From Mya arenaria (Eukaryota > Mollusca > Bivalvia > Myida > Myidae): a stretch of DNA of 64,000 bases. Where the stretch lies: assembly GCF_026914265.1 (NCBI RefSeq), contig NC_069124.1:4022213-4086212 (forward strand), in the 5' to 3' direction. Made by a program: the position numbers and the translations under genes. Below the pieces are notes generated by a model. That model saw nothing but the letters and a program-made list of their open reading frames with translations. It searched no databases and was not told the origin of the DNA. Shown here in pieces: positions 49,918 through 59,794 of this stretch; the stretch's first letter is position 1, and every line of letters begins with the position of its first letter.

Positions 49918-50085
49918 TGGAAGGTAGTTGGTAGTTCGAATATTCAACTACCTACTAGTTGCCAGTTGGGGACTCGAATATTCAACTACCTACTAGTTGC
50001 CAGTTGGGGACTCGAATATTCAACTACCTATTAGTTGCCAGTTGGGGACTCGAATATTCAACTACCTGCTAGTTGCCAGATTAAA
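49918..50085 (+). repeat. 38-bp tandem repeat in copy 2
   Basis: About four units of ACTCGAATATTCAACTACCT plus ACTAGTTGCCAGTTGGGG. Copy 1 has only about one and a half diverged units at this place, so the array expanded after the duplication. Confidence 0.85.
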
Positions 50086-50409
50086 AAAATCAGAGATAGA
50101 TGTTGATTGGGTATTCGACTATTTCCAGTCGGTTATTCGCGAATATACAACTACCAGTTGGTACAACTACCAGTTGGTAGTTGGGGGTTCAGACTGTTTT
50201 CCTCTCAATTCATGGTTAAAAGGTACAAATGTAAAAAAACACTAGGGTATTTGTATGTCTATGCATCCACACACACACACACCGCTCCATCCGTCGTTCA
50301 GATTTGGTACAATCCCGTCTTTCATACATAGTCGGTGGTAAATAAATATATATCAAGAATGTCCCCCACGTTGCGCGCCAAATTTTTCTCTAGGTTAACT
50401 GGCAATCGC

Positions 50410-50775
50410 TTGAAATGATTTTGTTTGATCAAGTATAAGTTATGGGTCTGAGATTTGGGGATTTGGAAAATCTGAAGAAATAGAAAGAATCCATTTAGTT
50501 TTGTAAAATAATTCTCAATCTAAAGAATCTGTAAAACATAGAATTTCTCTTACTTATGATTATTATTATAATGTGATCATCCTCATATATATTGTGTATG
50601 TGCGTGCATTTATATGCATTTTCTCATGACAACTTATTATTTCTATTTTTATTAAACCTACATCGGTTCTGTATTATGTGACTTGTTAAATTTATATTTG
50701 TATATGCGTTTGAAATTATTTGACTATGTACTTTGATGGTACACGTCTAATAAAATTCTGTTCTGTTTTGGTAAC
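50410..50775 (+). mobile_element. LINE 3'-end fragment (copy 2)
   Basis: Counterpart of 40450-40770 with the same broken YGSEIWGF region and the TACACGTCTAATAAAATTCT tail. It carries an extra insertion near 50600-50645. Confidence 0.6.
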
Positions 50776-51467
50776 AAATGATTTAAGGAAAAGTGCGTAT
50801 ATAGCTTAGTAAAGATATTTTCATAAACGCCATGAAAATGAAAATAAATTTTGTTCAATTAATGCTTAATCATCAAATGTTAAACTTCTTTCTTCTTTTT
50901 CATCATATCAAGTAACAATGGAAAGCAAGTAACTTTGATAGTGTTGTCCCTAAAGGTTCTTCTAATAACTGGCAATTAACTTTGAAACAGTTAGTCACAG
51001 ACCGCAGTAATAGGTTGTTGTTGTTGTTTTTTAAATCTCTAGAACTCATACCGTACCGCTAGGATAGATAGTTAGTACACAACCCCTAAAGTTTAACCAC
51101 ACGAACTTGAATCATTATTTTGTCTGAAATTAAAAGTCAGTTTATGAGCAATTACTGACAAAAACAACGATATCAGAAGAAGAAAAACATGTCAATAAAA
51201 ATATTTCTAAAGAAAGGACCGTCAAATTATTGTTTTTGTTAGTACATGTTATTGTTTTTGTAATCAAAATTGCACAAGTATATTAAAAGTTAGTCTTTAT
51301 GCATTAAAATAAATATTGCCGTAGTTGTACCACAGTCACTTTACATACTATGTTATAAGTCGAGAAAGTTATTTCTCCCACCTCAGATAAATAGATCCAA
51401 TAATTTAACCATTCTAGCTATTCTTTTCTCCCACCTCAGATAAGTAGATCCAATAATTTAACCATGC

Positions 51468-52012
51468 CCACGGGCGAAGATAAAATGCCCGTATGGAACT
51501 CCTTTTTAACGGCCACCACATTATAATAACCTCCCTTGTTGAAGACTGTCGTCAGTAGCATCAAGGAAATCTTTTCGTTTGGTAATATTTAGAACGCTAA
51601 TTAATTATTTCTCGCTTCAAATGTCACCATAAAACAGTTTTCACGCACCATTCAAGAAATAATGCTTCATTTTCCTTAGAACTATTTAAAAAAAAAACGA
51701 TTTGACTATTAACATTAACTGGATCACTGCGCGCGTATCCATGACAACCACGTGCTATCGCATATCCATACGCAATTATTTTCACTAAGCACAAAAGAGT
51801 TCCAGCAAAAAATACATTTTTAATTAATTTTGTTTAACTGAGGTGGGAGAAAAGGCATCTACCATAGCCGCTCGTGTAAGATAGTTTCATCCCGACCCTC
51901 GCGCAGAGTGTTTTGCGGAAACTCGGTAAACCTCGTTTCCGCAAAACACCCTACGCTCGGGTCGGAATGAACCTATCTTACACTCTCGGCCATGGAAGAT
52001 ACTTATAATCTT
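51468..52012 (+). mobile_element. 545-bp unit 1 (MITE-like, with hairpin)
   Basis: Begins CCCACGGGCGAAGATAAAAT and ends with CGGCCATGGAAGATACTTAT. It contains TTTAACTGAGGTGGGAGAAA near 51833, matching inverted TTCTCCCACCTCAGATAA at about 51426 just outside. The unit repeats immediately at 52013. Reverse copies are at 23.4-23.9 kb and 58.5 kb. Confidence 0.75.
51874..51983. repeat. Hairpin in unit 1
   Basis: Arms of about 49 bp (GTGTAAGATAG...TTTTGCGGAAAC and its reverse complement) with roughly 6-8 mismatches and a 12-bp loop. It is a strong potential cruciform. Confidence 0.85.
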
Positions 52013-53100
52013 TCCCACGGGCGAAGATAAAATGCCCGTATGGAACTCCTTTTTAGTAGTCACCACAATGTAATTACCTCCCTTGTTGAAGACTGTCGTC
52101 AGTAGCATCAAAGAAATCTTGTCTTATGGTAATGTAACCGGGCTCTTCGGGCTTGAGGTGTGGACGGAAGTGTGTTTGAATCTCTAGGAAAAGGAAATCT
52201 AGACTAGATAAAACTCTTTTAAAGTTTTTAATTGATTCTCTACAACCCCCCGTTTAACTTCAATAACAACCTGTGATGACTAAACCAAAGCAAGATTTAA
52301 AACCTCTTTGGTCTTTTGGAGCGAGATTGTGATACAAGGATTCGGGACCCTTCACTAGCTCAACTCCCAGATTGCAATTTAATAGGGTATTAAGTATACA
52401 TACAAATAAACATTGTCAAAACAATATAATTATAATGAATATAAAATGATTCATAAGTTTTAACAATAAATATATATTTTGTATGTAATATCTTATAATT
52501 TTATAAGAACATGAAAGGGACATAATAATATCATCGAACACGAAACTAATACTAAAGAACATGTAAAGCTACAGATATGTAAAGCTAGGAGCCACATGAA
52601 ATGATGACAGAAATATGAAATGTAAGTTACTTTAATATATATTAAAAGCATGATTTAAGCGGACTATTACAGTAATATTTAGAACGTTAATTAATTATTT
52701 CTCGCTTCAAATGTCACCATAAAACAGTTTTCACGCACCATTCAAGAAATAATGCTTCATTTTCCTTAGAACTATTTAAAAAAAACGATTTGACTATTAA
52801 CATTAACTGGATCACTGCGCGTGTATCCATGACAACCACGTGCTATCGCATATCCATATACGCAATTATTTTCACTAAGCACAAAAGAGTTCCTGCAAAA
52901 AATACATTTTTAATTCATTCTGTTTAACTGAGGTGGGAGAAAAAGCATCTACCATAGCCACTCGTGTAAGATAGTTTCATCCCGACCCTTGCGCAGGGTG
53001 TTTTGCGGAAACTCGGTAAACCTCGTTTTTTTGCAAAACACCCTACGCTCGGGTCGGAATGAACCTATCTTACGCTCTCGGCCATGGAAGATACTTATAA
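52013..53100 (+). mobile_element. 545-bp unit 2, interrupted by a solo LTR
   Basis: Same order of landmarks as unit 1, from CCCACGGGCGAAGATAAAAT to the hairpin at 52964-53075. It is split at 52129 by a 539-bp insertion. The two units diverge by a few percent. Confidence 0.75.
52133..52671. mobile_element. Solo LTR, 539 bp
   Basis: Starts TGTAACCGGGCTC and ends GGACTATTACA (TG...CA, inverted TGTAA/TTACA). It is flanked by GTAA at 52129-52132 and 52672-52675. Unit 1 has the uninterrupted site (TTTGGTAATATTTAG). There is no internal coding sequence. Orientation and parent family are unknown; it is not one of the LTRs of the element at 53231-58288. Confidence 0.8.
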
Positions 53101-53230
53101 TATAATTATCACATTATAACTTATGAATATGACAGTATGTAATACTTATAAAATGCGAGGTTAAGTTAAAATAGTTCCTTTACTGAAAATCTTTGAATAA
53201 GTAAATGGAAAACAAAACATATTAAAACCC
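53101..53230. other. Short AT-rich spacer left of the retrotransposon
   Basis: No feature recognised; ends ATTAAAACCC directly before the LTR. Confidence 0.4.
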
Positions 53231-53368
53231 TGATATGTTCGGGGATTAGATATTCTTAGAAACAACAGATGACCGTTCACTAGCTTTATTCATGATAGTA
53301 TATCTTCCGGAAGTCCCGGTATCATATTACATGCACATACATATAGAGTGGCTACTGAGGACACAACA
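53231..53368 (-). repeat. 3' LTR of the Steamer-like element, 138 bp
   Basis: On the minus strand it runs TGTTGTGTCCTCAG to CCCGAACATATCA (TG...CA). Identical to 58151-58288. The identity also covers the next three plus-strand bases (TCC), so the edge could shift slightly. Confidence 0.9.
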
Positions 53369-53380
53369 TCCCTCCTCAAT
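53369..53380 (-). other. Polypurine tract
   Basis: The minus strand reads GAGGAGGGA immediately before the 3' LTR, the expected primer site for plus-strand DNA synthesis. Confidence 0.75.
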
Positions 53381-54039
53381 TCAGATTGAATGTTATTTGA
53401 AAAATATAAATATAAAAACAACAATCATTAATTAAAAGTAATACATGTATGTTATAATTATAATACGAATATATCAAAACTTAATATTGCAAACCACATC
53501 GATAACTTTGCAATTGATAATTAGATTATTAACATACTCTGGTGGAATTGATTCTGTGAACTTAACTATAGTGTTTACGGGTTTAAGAAATTCCAAGGTA
53601 ATCAGTAACTCATTGAAACATGATACTGGTAAGGTCAGTTCGAAGGTTATATTTACTACTACTAGATAAAACGTTTCTACTACATGAGCAATACCAAACA
53701 TTTACACATACGTACACAATCTTATTCATATTTTTTTTTAAAGAATAATGTTATATAAGAAAATCGTCTGTCATCTAAATTGTCCATAATTTGTCCACAT
53801 TCTTTTCTTTACTTTAAAGTATGTCTTTGGCAGATATTCACTGTGAGAAATTTAAATATACTGAATGTTTCAGAATTTGTCAAATGTTTATATGTCAAAA
53901 CTCATTTAAAACGCCTTATCAATATTAACTATAATAAAACAATATAAGATAATTTTGTACTCATTTATGTTTACAACTCACACGAAAGATCAAATATCAT
54001 CGATCTTCAGGTTTCACTGGGTTTATTATGCCCATATCA

Positions 54040-57000
54040 CTATGAAACCTTATTATCAACACTCCGCACATAGTCGCTCAAATAAGTCGGAGGTCGTCGT
54101 TCCCTAGTTGGTCGGGTGTGAACCTCCGTCGTATTTTGACCACCATCATTATCGATCAGATCATCCCCAAGATCATCGTCATTATTATTCATATCCATGT
54201 TGGAGGCGTCCAATGATGGTTCAACCTTTTTCATAAAAGACGAATTACGTGTAACTCGATGTCCTGAATCACATTTTACACTGATCATAGGTCCTTTTGT
54301 TTCCGTAACCGTATATGGCATTGGTTTGAACTGCGTAGAGCACTTAGACGGTGTCTCATTTCGCAGTAGCACTTTGTCACCAATGTTGATGTGACGTTCC
54401 CTTGCCCTAATCCTTCTGTCCTCATACTCTTTCGAGTGGGATTTTGATTTCTCGTCATTACGCCTTGCGAGTTCGTCTAATCTTACATCTTGTTCTGGTT
54501 TTGCGATATCTGGTAATCGCGTTGATGGTTCCCGCTGAAACAATAAACGGAACGGCGTAAAACCAGTTGACGTATGTGGCGTCACTCTGTATTGGCGTAA
54601 GAAACGGAATAACTCCTGTTTCCAGTTCTTTCCTTCTACATGTGAAGATTTGATGCATTTCATTAGGGGCTTATTAAAAGACTCTGCTTGAGCATTTGCC
54701 CGCGGCCACCTAGGTGTGATTTTTCGGTGAATAAATCCACAGTATTTTGCATAATCTGAAAATGCATTACTGTTAAATGGACTGCCATTATCCGTTTTGA
54801 TCACTGTTGGTACCCCGAACATTGCTATTATTTTGTCCAGCACTGGTATGACAGTGTTCGCCGATACTGATTTGACTATCTCCACAATTGGATAACGTGA
54901 ATATTCATCAACGATAACTAATAAATAGTCCCCAGTTTGTAACGGTCCACAAAAGTCCGCGCTTAAATTCATCCATGGGCCTGATGGCATTTCCGACATT
55001 CTCAGTGGTTCTCTTGATCTCGGTTCCTTTGTATTTGCTTGACAAGCCAAACAACCTTTTATTGCTGTTTCGATATCAGCGTTCAAATTAGGAAACCAGA
55101 CTTTTGAACGTATGTAGCTCTTGGTTCGCACGACCCCTTGATGCCCTTCGTGGCCCAGTTTGATAGCCTGCGCTCTTAACGATTTAGGCATAACGATCTT
55201 GTCATTTCTCAATAGTACAGTTCCACAGTGTACACTCAGTTCATCCATCACACTTCTAAGTGCAGATAATTCTTCTTTGTTTATTTTTAGATCACTTAGT
55301 GTCTTTATTTCGTACCATTTTCCATTTTCTGTAAGCTCAATAGCCTTTCTTATTGTATTGTCACTTATCGATGCTGATTTTACCTCATCTAATGTCATAG
55401 CATTTGGAACAGCTCTTTCAGCGATAAAATTCACATATTCCTCTGCTAGGTTTCTATCGTTAAAAACATCTTGCAATGGATGTCTTGACAGGTAGTCAGA
55501 TGGATTGTCTTTTCCAGGCTTGTAGACAATGTTCATTTTGTATGGCTGAAGTCGTAAACCCCACCGTTCAATTCTTAGAGGCGGTTGTTTTTTCTTCCAT
55601 ATGCATTCTAGCGGCTTATGGTCGGTTATGACAGTGAAGCATGGAGCACCACGAAGATACATGTTATAGTGTTCGCATGCCCATACAACACCTAACGCCT
55701 CTCTTTCCGTCTGACTGTACCTAGACTCTGTTGGTGACAATGCCCGACTTGCATATGCCACGACTTTGCCCTGTTGGGTAAGAATTGCTGAAAGTCCCAC
55801 CGGTGAAGCGTCTGTCACTACTTCTATTTCCTTCCCTGGGTCGAAATACACCATCACTGTGTCACTTGAGAGATCCTGTTTGAGCTTCTCGAACGCGTTT
55901 TCTTGCTCACGTTCCCATGACCATGGTGTTTCGTTTCTTGTCAGTCTTCGGAGAGGTTCTGTTATTGTCGCATATTCCTTTATAAAACGGGAGCAATATG
56001 CTGTCATTCCAAGAAAACTTCTTATTTCTGACACATTGGTTGGTTGTTCCATTTTCCGGATAGCTTCCACTTTTAACGGATCTGCTGAGATCCCTGACCC
56101 ATTGAAAACAACACCAAAGAACGTAATCTCTGACTTGTTGAATTCGCATTTTTGTTTATTAAGTGTCAGTCCGTTGCGATGAAGTGCATTGAACACTTTG
56201 TCTATTGCAATGTCATGCTCTGTTTGGTTTTTCCCATATACAATTATGTCGTCTGAAATGTTCTTTGCTCCTGGAATTCCTGCTATTATTGAACTTATTG
56301 TCTTTTGAAATACTTCGCTTGCGGAGTTTGTCCCAAAGTTCAATCGTTTGTATCTGAATAGACCTATGTGCGTCGAAAAGGTTGTAATTGGGCGTGACTC
56401 TTCTTCGAGAACTAGTTGATTGTATCCAGATTTCAAATCCATTTTACTAAACACCTTTGATCCATTTAAATCATGTATAAGCTCATCGATGGTTGGCATT
56501 GGGTGTCGTTCCCTTTCAATCGCTTTGTTTGCTAATCGCATATCAACGCAAATTCTGACGTCACCATTTTTCTTCGGTGGTGTCACGATTGGAGACACCC
56601 ATGGCGTTGATTCATTCCTTATTTCCTCTATTATGTCGTTTTTTAACATTGTTTCAATTTCCTTTTCGACCTTTTTTCGCAAATGAAAAGGAGTTCTTCT
56701 GCCTTTTTGTGCCACTGGATGCACGTCCTTGTTTACGTGAAGTTTCACGGTTTGCTGCTTCAATTTCCCAATACCTTCATATATTCCTGGGTATTTCCTT
56801 TCGATCGTTTCCTGTGAAATGTTGACATTTTGGATTATTTTAACAACACCTAAGTCTGAAGCCGTTTGAAATCCTAAAAGTGTCCCGTAATTACCTTTGA
56901 CTAGGTAAAATTTGTCTACAACTATTTTGTCATTTTTCTCAGCTGTCATTTCACAACAACCTTTCACTTTCAAGTTTGAACCCCCTCCGTATGGTAATAA

Positions 57001-58053
57001 TTTAGGTAAATGTTTCGTTTTAAGTGTTGGTTTTCCGAGGAATGCGTATGTGTTTTCATCGATAATGTTTACACTCGAACCGGTATCTATTGTTACTTTT
57101 ATTGCTATATTGTTAATTGAGATGAGTGTTTTCGGAGTCTTGTTGTTTTTGCTAACACTTTTTACACTGACTTGGTAATTGTATTCATCTTCTGAATCGG
57201 ACTGTAGCTTAACTTCCCTAATACCCCTCTGTCGGCAGCACCTACTAAAGTGATTAAGCTTTTTGCAAAGATTGCAAGTTTTGCCCTTCGCTGGACAGGT
57301 CTGCTTGTGTGGATATTCATAACCACATGCTCGGCAGGTATTATCATTCAGTGGAGCGCGATCACGTGGTCTCGCCGATAAGCCAGGGTGATCAGGTGGT
57401 TTCGCCGATAAGCCTCTCCGCATGCCGGAATTTGCATAATGCTGACCACCGCGCTCTCGTTTATGTCCACGCCTGTTCACACTGCCACGTGGTCGTTGTG
57501 AAACCCTTTGCACAGTGTCCGAATTCTCCATAGCAGCAGCCTGTCGGTCGGATTGCTCCAGCATTCGACCCATTGTTAATATGTCGCATAATGCCTTATC
57601 CGGTTCTCGCAGGGCACGACGTCTTAATTGGTTCGATCTGCAGTTCTGAATTACTTGTTGTAGAATTTCCTTGTCTACGTTTGTGAACTCACAATTTTTT
57701 GCAAGTGTCCGGAGTTCTGTCACGAACTCATCTAATGACTGCGTGTCATGTTGCTTGCATGACCGAAAATTGTATACTTCCATTTGAACATTCTTTTTAG
57801 GGGCGAAATAATCATTAAGCACTTTCCTCGTTGCCTCGAAGGTCGCATCCGTGTCCCTTTTTTCTACATCGTATATGTCATACACTTTCTCACCAGCGTA
57901 ATGAAGCAACAACGCCCGTTTTTGGTCATCATCTGTCACTTTTAATCCTACAAATAAATTTTCTAACCGCCCTAGCCATTTCTCCCAACGCGTGCCAGCG
58001 TTTGATTTGTCTGTGTCCACATCAAAGGATGGAAAATTCGGAAGATTATTCAT
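54040..58053 (-). CDS. Gag-Pol polyprotein of the Steamer-like element, 1337 aa
   Basis: One uninterrupted frame. Gag is at about 1-290 with two zinc-knuckle-like motifs (C240-C243-H249-C253 and C260-C263-H268-C272). Protease has DTGS at 323-326. In reverse transcriptase the first catalytic Asp is 539 and the DD pair is 601-602 in the context NISDDIIVYG, usual for K02A2.6/Mag-type elements. RNase H has VTDAS (Asp 748), Glu near 783 and Asp 811. Integrase has His 968/971 with Cys 1001 and 1004, then catalytic Asp 1033, Asp 1088 and Glu 1124 (35 residues between the last two). All expected active-site residues are present and there is no envelope frame. It probably still encodes active enzymes, but transcription is not shown by the sequence. 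Confidence 0.95.
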   Translation of the reverse strand: MNNLPNFPSFDVDTDKSNAGTRWEKWLGRLENLFVGLKVTDDDQKRALLLHYAGEKVYDIYDVEKRDTDATFEATRKVLNDYFAPKKNVQMEVYNFRSCKQHDTQSLDEFVTELRTLAKNCEFTNVDKEILQQVIQNCRSNQLRRRALREPDKALCDILTMGRMLEQSDRQAAAMENSDTVQRVSQRPRGSVNRRGHKRERGGQHYANSGMRRGLSAKPPDHPGLSARPRDRAPLNDNTCRACGYEYPHKQTCPAKGKTCNLCKKLNHFSRCCRQRGIREVKLQSDSEDEYNYQVSVKSVSKNNKTPKTLISINNIAIKVTIDTGSSVNIIDENTYAFLGKPTLKTKHLPKLLPYGGGSNLKVKGCCEMTAEKNDKIVVDKFYLVKGNYGTLLGFQTASDLGVVKIIQNVNISQETIERKYPGIYEGIGKLKQQTVKLHVNKDVHPVAQKGRRTPFHLRKKVEKEIETMLKNDIIEEIRNESTPWVSPIVTPPKKNGDVRICVDMRLANKAIERERHPMPTIDELIHDLNGSKVFSKMDLKSGYNQLVLEEESRPITTFSTHIGLFRYKRLNFGTNSASEVFQKTISSIIAGIPGAKNISDDIIVYGKNQTEHDIAIDKVFNALHRNGLTLNKQKCEFNKSEITFFGVVFNGSGISADPLKVEAIRKMEQPTNVSEIRSFLGMTAYCSRFIKEYATITEPLRRLTRNETPWSWEREQENAFEKLKQDLSSDTVMVYFDPGKEIEVVTDASPVGLSAILTQQGKVVAYASRALSPTESRYSQTEREALGVVWACEHYNMYLRGAPCFTVITDHKPLECIWKKKQPPLRIERWGLRLQPYKMNIVYKPGKDNPSDYLSRHPLQDVFNDRNLAEEYVNFIAERAVPNAMTLDEVKSASISDNTIRKAIELTENGKWYEIKTLSDLKINKEELSALRSVMDELSVHCGTVLLRNDKIVMPKSLRAQAIKLGHEGHQGVVRTKSYIRSKVWFPNLNADIETAIKGCLACQANTKEPRSREPLRMSEMPSGPWMNLSADFCGPLQTGDYLLVIVDEYSRYPIVEIVKSVSANTVIPVLDKIIAMFGVPTVIKTDNGSPFNSNAFSDYAKYCGFIHRKITPRWPRANAQAESFNKPLMKCIKSSHVEGKNWKQELFRFLRQYRVTPHTSTGFTPFRLLFQREPSTRLPDIAKPEQDVRLDELARRNDEKSKSHSKEYEDRRIRARERHINIGDKVLLRNETPSKCSTQFKPMPYTVTETKGPMISVKCDSGHRVTRNSSFMKKVEPSLDASNMDMNNNDDDLGDDLIDNDGGQNTTEVHTRPTRERRPPTYLSDYVRSVDNKVS

Positions 58054-58135
58054 TTTATGTTCACTGTTTAACGTCTTTATCCATTAGTTAAACAAAATGA
58101 TCATTAATCCAAATATTACACTATTAATTCACAGT

Positions 58136-58148
58136 ATCCTCGTCGCCA
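58136..58148 (-). other. Primer-binding site, tRNA-Ser type
   Basis: Two bases after the 5' LTR the minus strand reads TGGCGACGAGGAT. This is complementary to the 3' end, with CCA, of a typical metazoan tRNA-Ser(GCU). The tRNA assignment is from general knowledge of that tRNA. Confidence 0.7.
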
Positions 58149-58150
58149 GA

Positions 58151-58288
58151 TGATATGTTCGGGGATTAGATATTCTTAGAAACAACAGATGACCGTTCAC
58201 TAGCTTTATTCATGATAGTATATCTTCCGGAAGTCCCGGTATCATATTACATGCACATACATATAGAGTGGCTACTGAGGACACAACA
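58151..58288 (-). repeat. 5' LTR of the Steamer-like element, 138 bp
   Basis: Identical to the 3' LTR. It should hold the promoter and the start of the genomic transcript; the gag-pol start codon is about 97 bases downstream. Confidence 0.9.
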
Positions 58289-59266
58289 TCCTTTTAATAC
58301 CATAAAATACCATACCTTTTAATACCATAAATGATTATGCCAAATTATCTAAAAAAACAACAACAAAAGGTTCTCTACAGCATTTAAAAACAGGTAATTT
58401 CTTAGTCTGTGCTATACCAGAAAAGAAAAAGGACTTTTAACCAAAACAATTGACCTCTGGAACAGCATAAGAATGCCCCTTTCTGGCATAAACCTTGTCC
58501 TGTGTGTGTGTGTACAGTATCGTGGGAGAATATAAGTATCTTCCATGGCCGAGAGCGGCTATGGTAGATGCTTTTTCTCCCACCTCAGTTAAACAAAATT
58601 AAGTAAAAATGTATTTTGTGGCTGGAACTCTTTTGTGCTTAGTGAAAATAATTGCGTATGGATATGCGATAGTTCGTGGTTGTCATTTTAATACAGCATA
58701 TTGTTCTTATCACATATTTATAGTGATACGTGCATGCAGTCATCGCTCTTGTTTACGAGAATGCACACGTGCAATACCGATATCATTCCGCATGTTTGTA
58801 AACAAATGCTTAATTGGTAATATTCCAGCTTTTGTGAAAAACTACCTTGGAGTAAGATTTGTTATTGGTTCCAGTAACAACACAATAACTTTTTATAAAT
58901 TTTTAAAGCGTGCTGAAAAACCAATAATCCCAGCCTTTAATTACCAACAAACATATTTGATGGTCAACTCAGATCTAATTATAGTAACAGGTGCTTAAGA
59001 ACGCAGTTGAAACAGAGAATGTATATGTGGCGCAATTATTTCCTCTTTTGAAATAGTTGTGAATGATATCAATATAACAGTTTATTCCAGTACAGATATA
59101 TGTGTGGCTTAACGCGCATTTGCCTTTCTGGGATTCCTCGCTGGAAAAACCGTCATGTTACTAATAATAGCAACTGGAGCGAAGGGAAAGTACAGGAAAT
59201 TTATTGTTCAACTCCTTAATTTTATTTTCCGATAGACCTTAAAAAAAGGTCCGATATTAAGGAAAA
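58289..59266. other. Repeat-containing spacer right of the Steamer-like element
   Basis: Begins with a small TTTTAATACCATAAAATACC repeat. At 58525-58685 there is an inverted partial copy of the 545-bp unit (AAGTATCTTCCATGGCCGAG, TTTTTCTCCCACCTCAGTTA, GGATATGCGATAG). The remainder shows no recognisable feature. Confidence 0.5.
58525..58685 (-). mobile_element. Partial inverted copy of the 545-bp unit
   Basis: Matches the reverse complement of the 51.75-51.87 kb region joined directly to the CGGCCATGGAAGATACTTAT end. The hairpin of units 1 and 2 is absent, as if deleted. Confidence 0.7.
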
Positions 59267-59335
59267 ATGCAGCCAACCGGTGATTTGGTTCCTCAGAGCA
59301 AGCCGCTATTCGTAGCTGTACACGGAGAGGGCCAG
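59267..59335 (+). CDS. Possible first coding exon of an unidentified gene
   Basis: An ATG at 59267 opens 23 codons (MQPTGDLVPQSKPLF...HGEGQ) ending at a donor-like CAG|GTAACA in phase 0. The sequence context is balanced in composition and unlike the repeats around it. No partner exon could be recognised downstream in the window, where a retrotransposon begins 1.4 kb later, and the protein is not identified. It may be chance. Confidence 0.3.
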
Positions 59336-59790
59336 GTAACACATATATGCACCATGTTATGTGTTTTCGCGATATTGAAACAGAAAGCAGAATTATTTTA
59401 TTTGTATATGTTGGTTGTTTGATAAGAATATCTGATTAGAAAGTTGATTGTTTAATTATCTTAACAACTCTCAGTTTCTTTACAATCATTTTGTAACTGG
59501 AAGTCCCAATTTAGTCAATATGACCCTTAAGTGGCAGACAGAAGCTATTTACAGTACAGTATAAGCTTAATGGTTCAAGGAGCCTAATGTAGGACCAAGG
59601 GGTTTAGCTACAACTGTAGTAAATAATGCACCAGTAAATTGTACCCGCCATGGATTCCGAGTGTTAGACGATTTTTATTTTGGTGACTCTATGCCATATA
59701 GAACATACTGAATGTTTAAAAAGTTCCTTTAACACCCATTATTGTGGCTAGAGTTTTAGCCAGATTATAAACAAGATGAAGTGCTGCAGA
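59336..59790. other. Unassigned sequence
   Basis: AT-rich; nothing recognised. Confidence 0.35.
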
Positions 59791-59794
59791 AAAG

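Larger units (their letters stand above)
47480..51258 (+). repeat. Duplicated segment, copy 2
   Basis: Direct repeat of 37327-41255, offset 10,153 bp at its start. The left edge falls inside the hAT transposase and the right edge inside the left half of the inverted repeat that is complete at 41088-41309. Both AATAAA signals, the ATTCAACTACC repeats and the LINE 3' end are kept. Small substitutions and indels show it is not very recent. Confidence 0.9.
53231..58288 (-). mobile_element. Full-length Steamer-like Ty3/gypsy retrotransposon
   Basis: A 5058-bp element on the minus strand: 5' LTR 58288-58151, primer-binding site, one gag-pol frame, polypurine tract, 3' LTR 53368-53231. Size and the single fused gag-pol frame resemble Steamer, the Mag-lineage retrotransposon of soft-shell clam, whose LTRs are longer (177 bp). 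Both LTRs are identical by eye, so insertion was recent. No 4-6 bp target duplication is apparent (left flank AAACCC, right flank TCCTTT). Confidence 0.9.

Noticed and set aside
54197..57533. Plus-strand frames opposite the gag-pol gene
   Set aside because: Shadows of the coding strand with no recognisable protein.
58609..58998. 129-codon plus-strand frame after the Steamer-like element
   Set aside because: Its beginning lies in an inverted copy of the 545-bp repeat unit and no domain was recognised.
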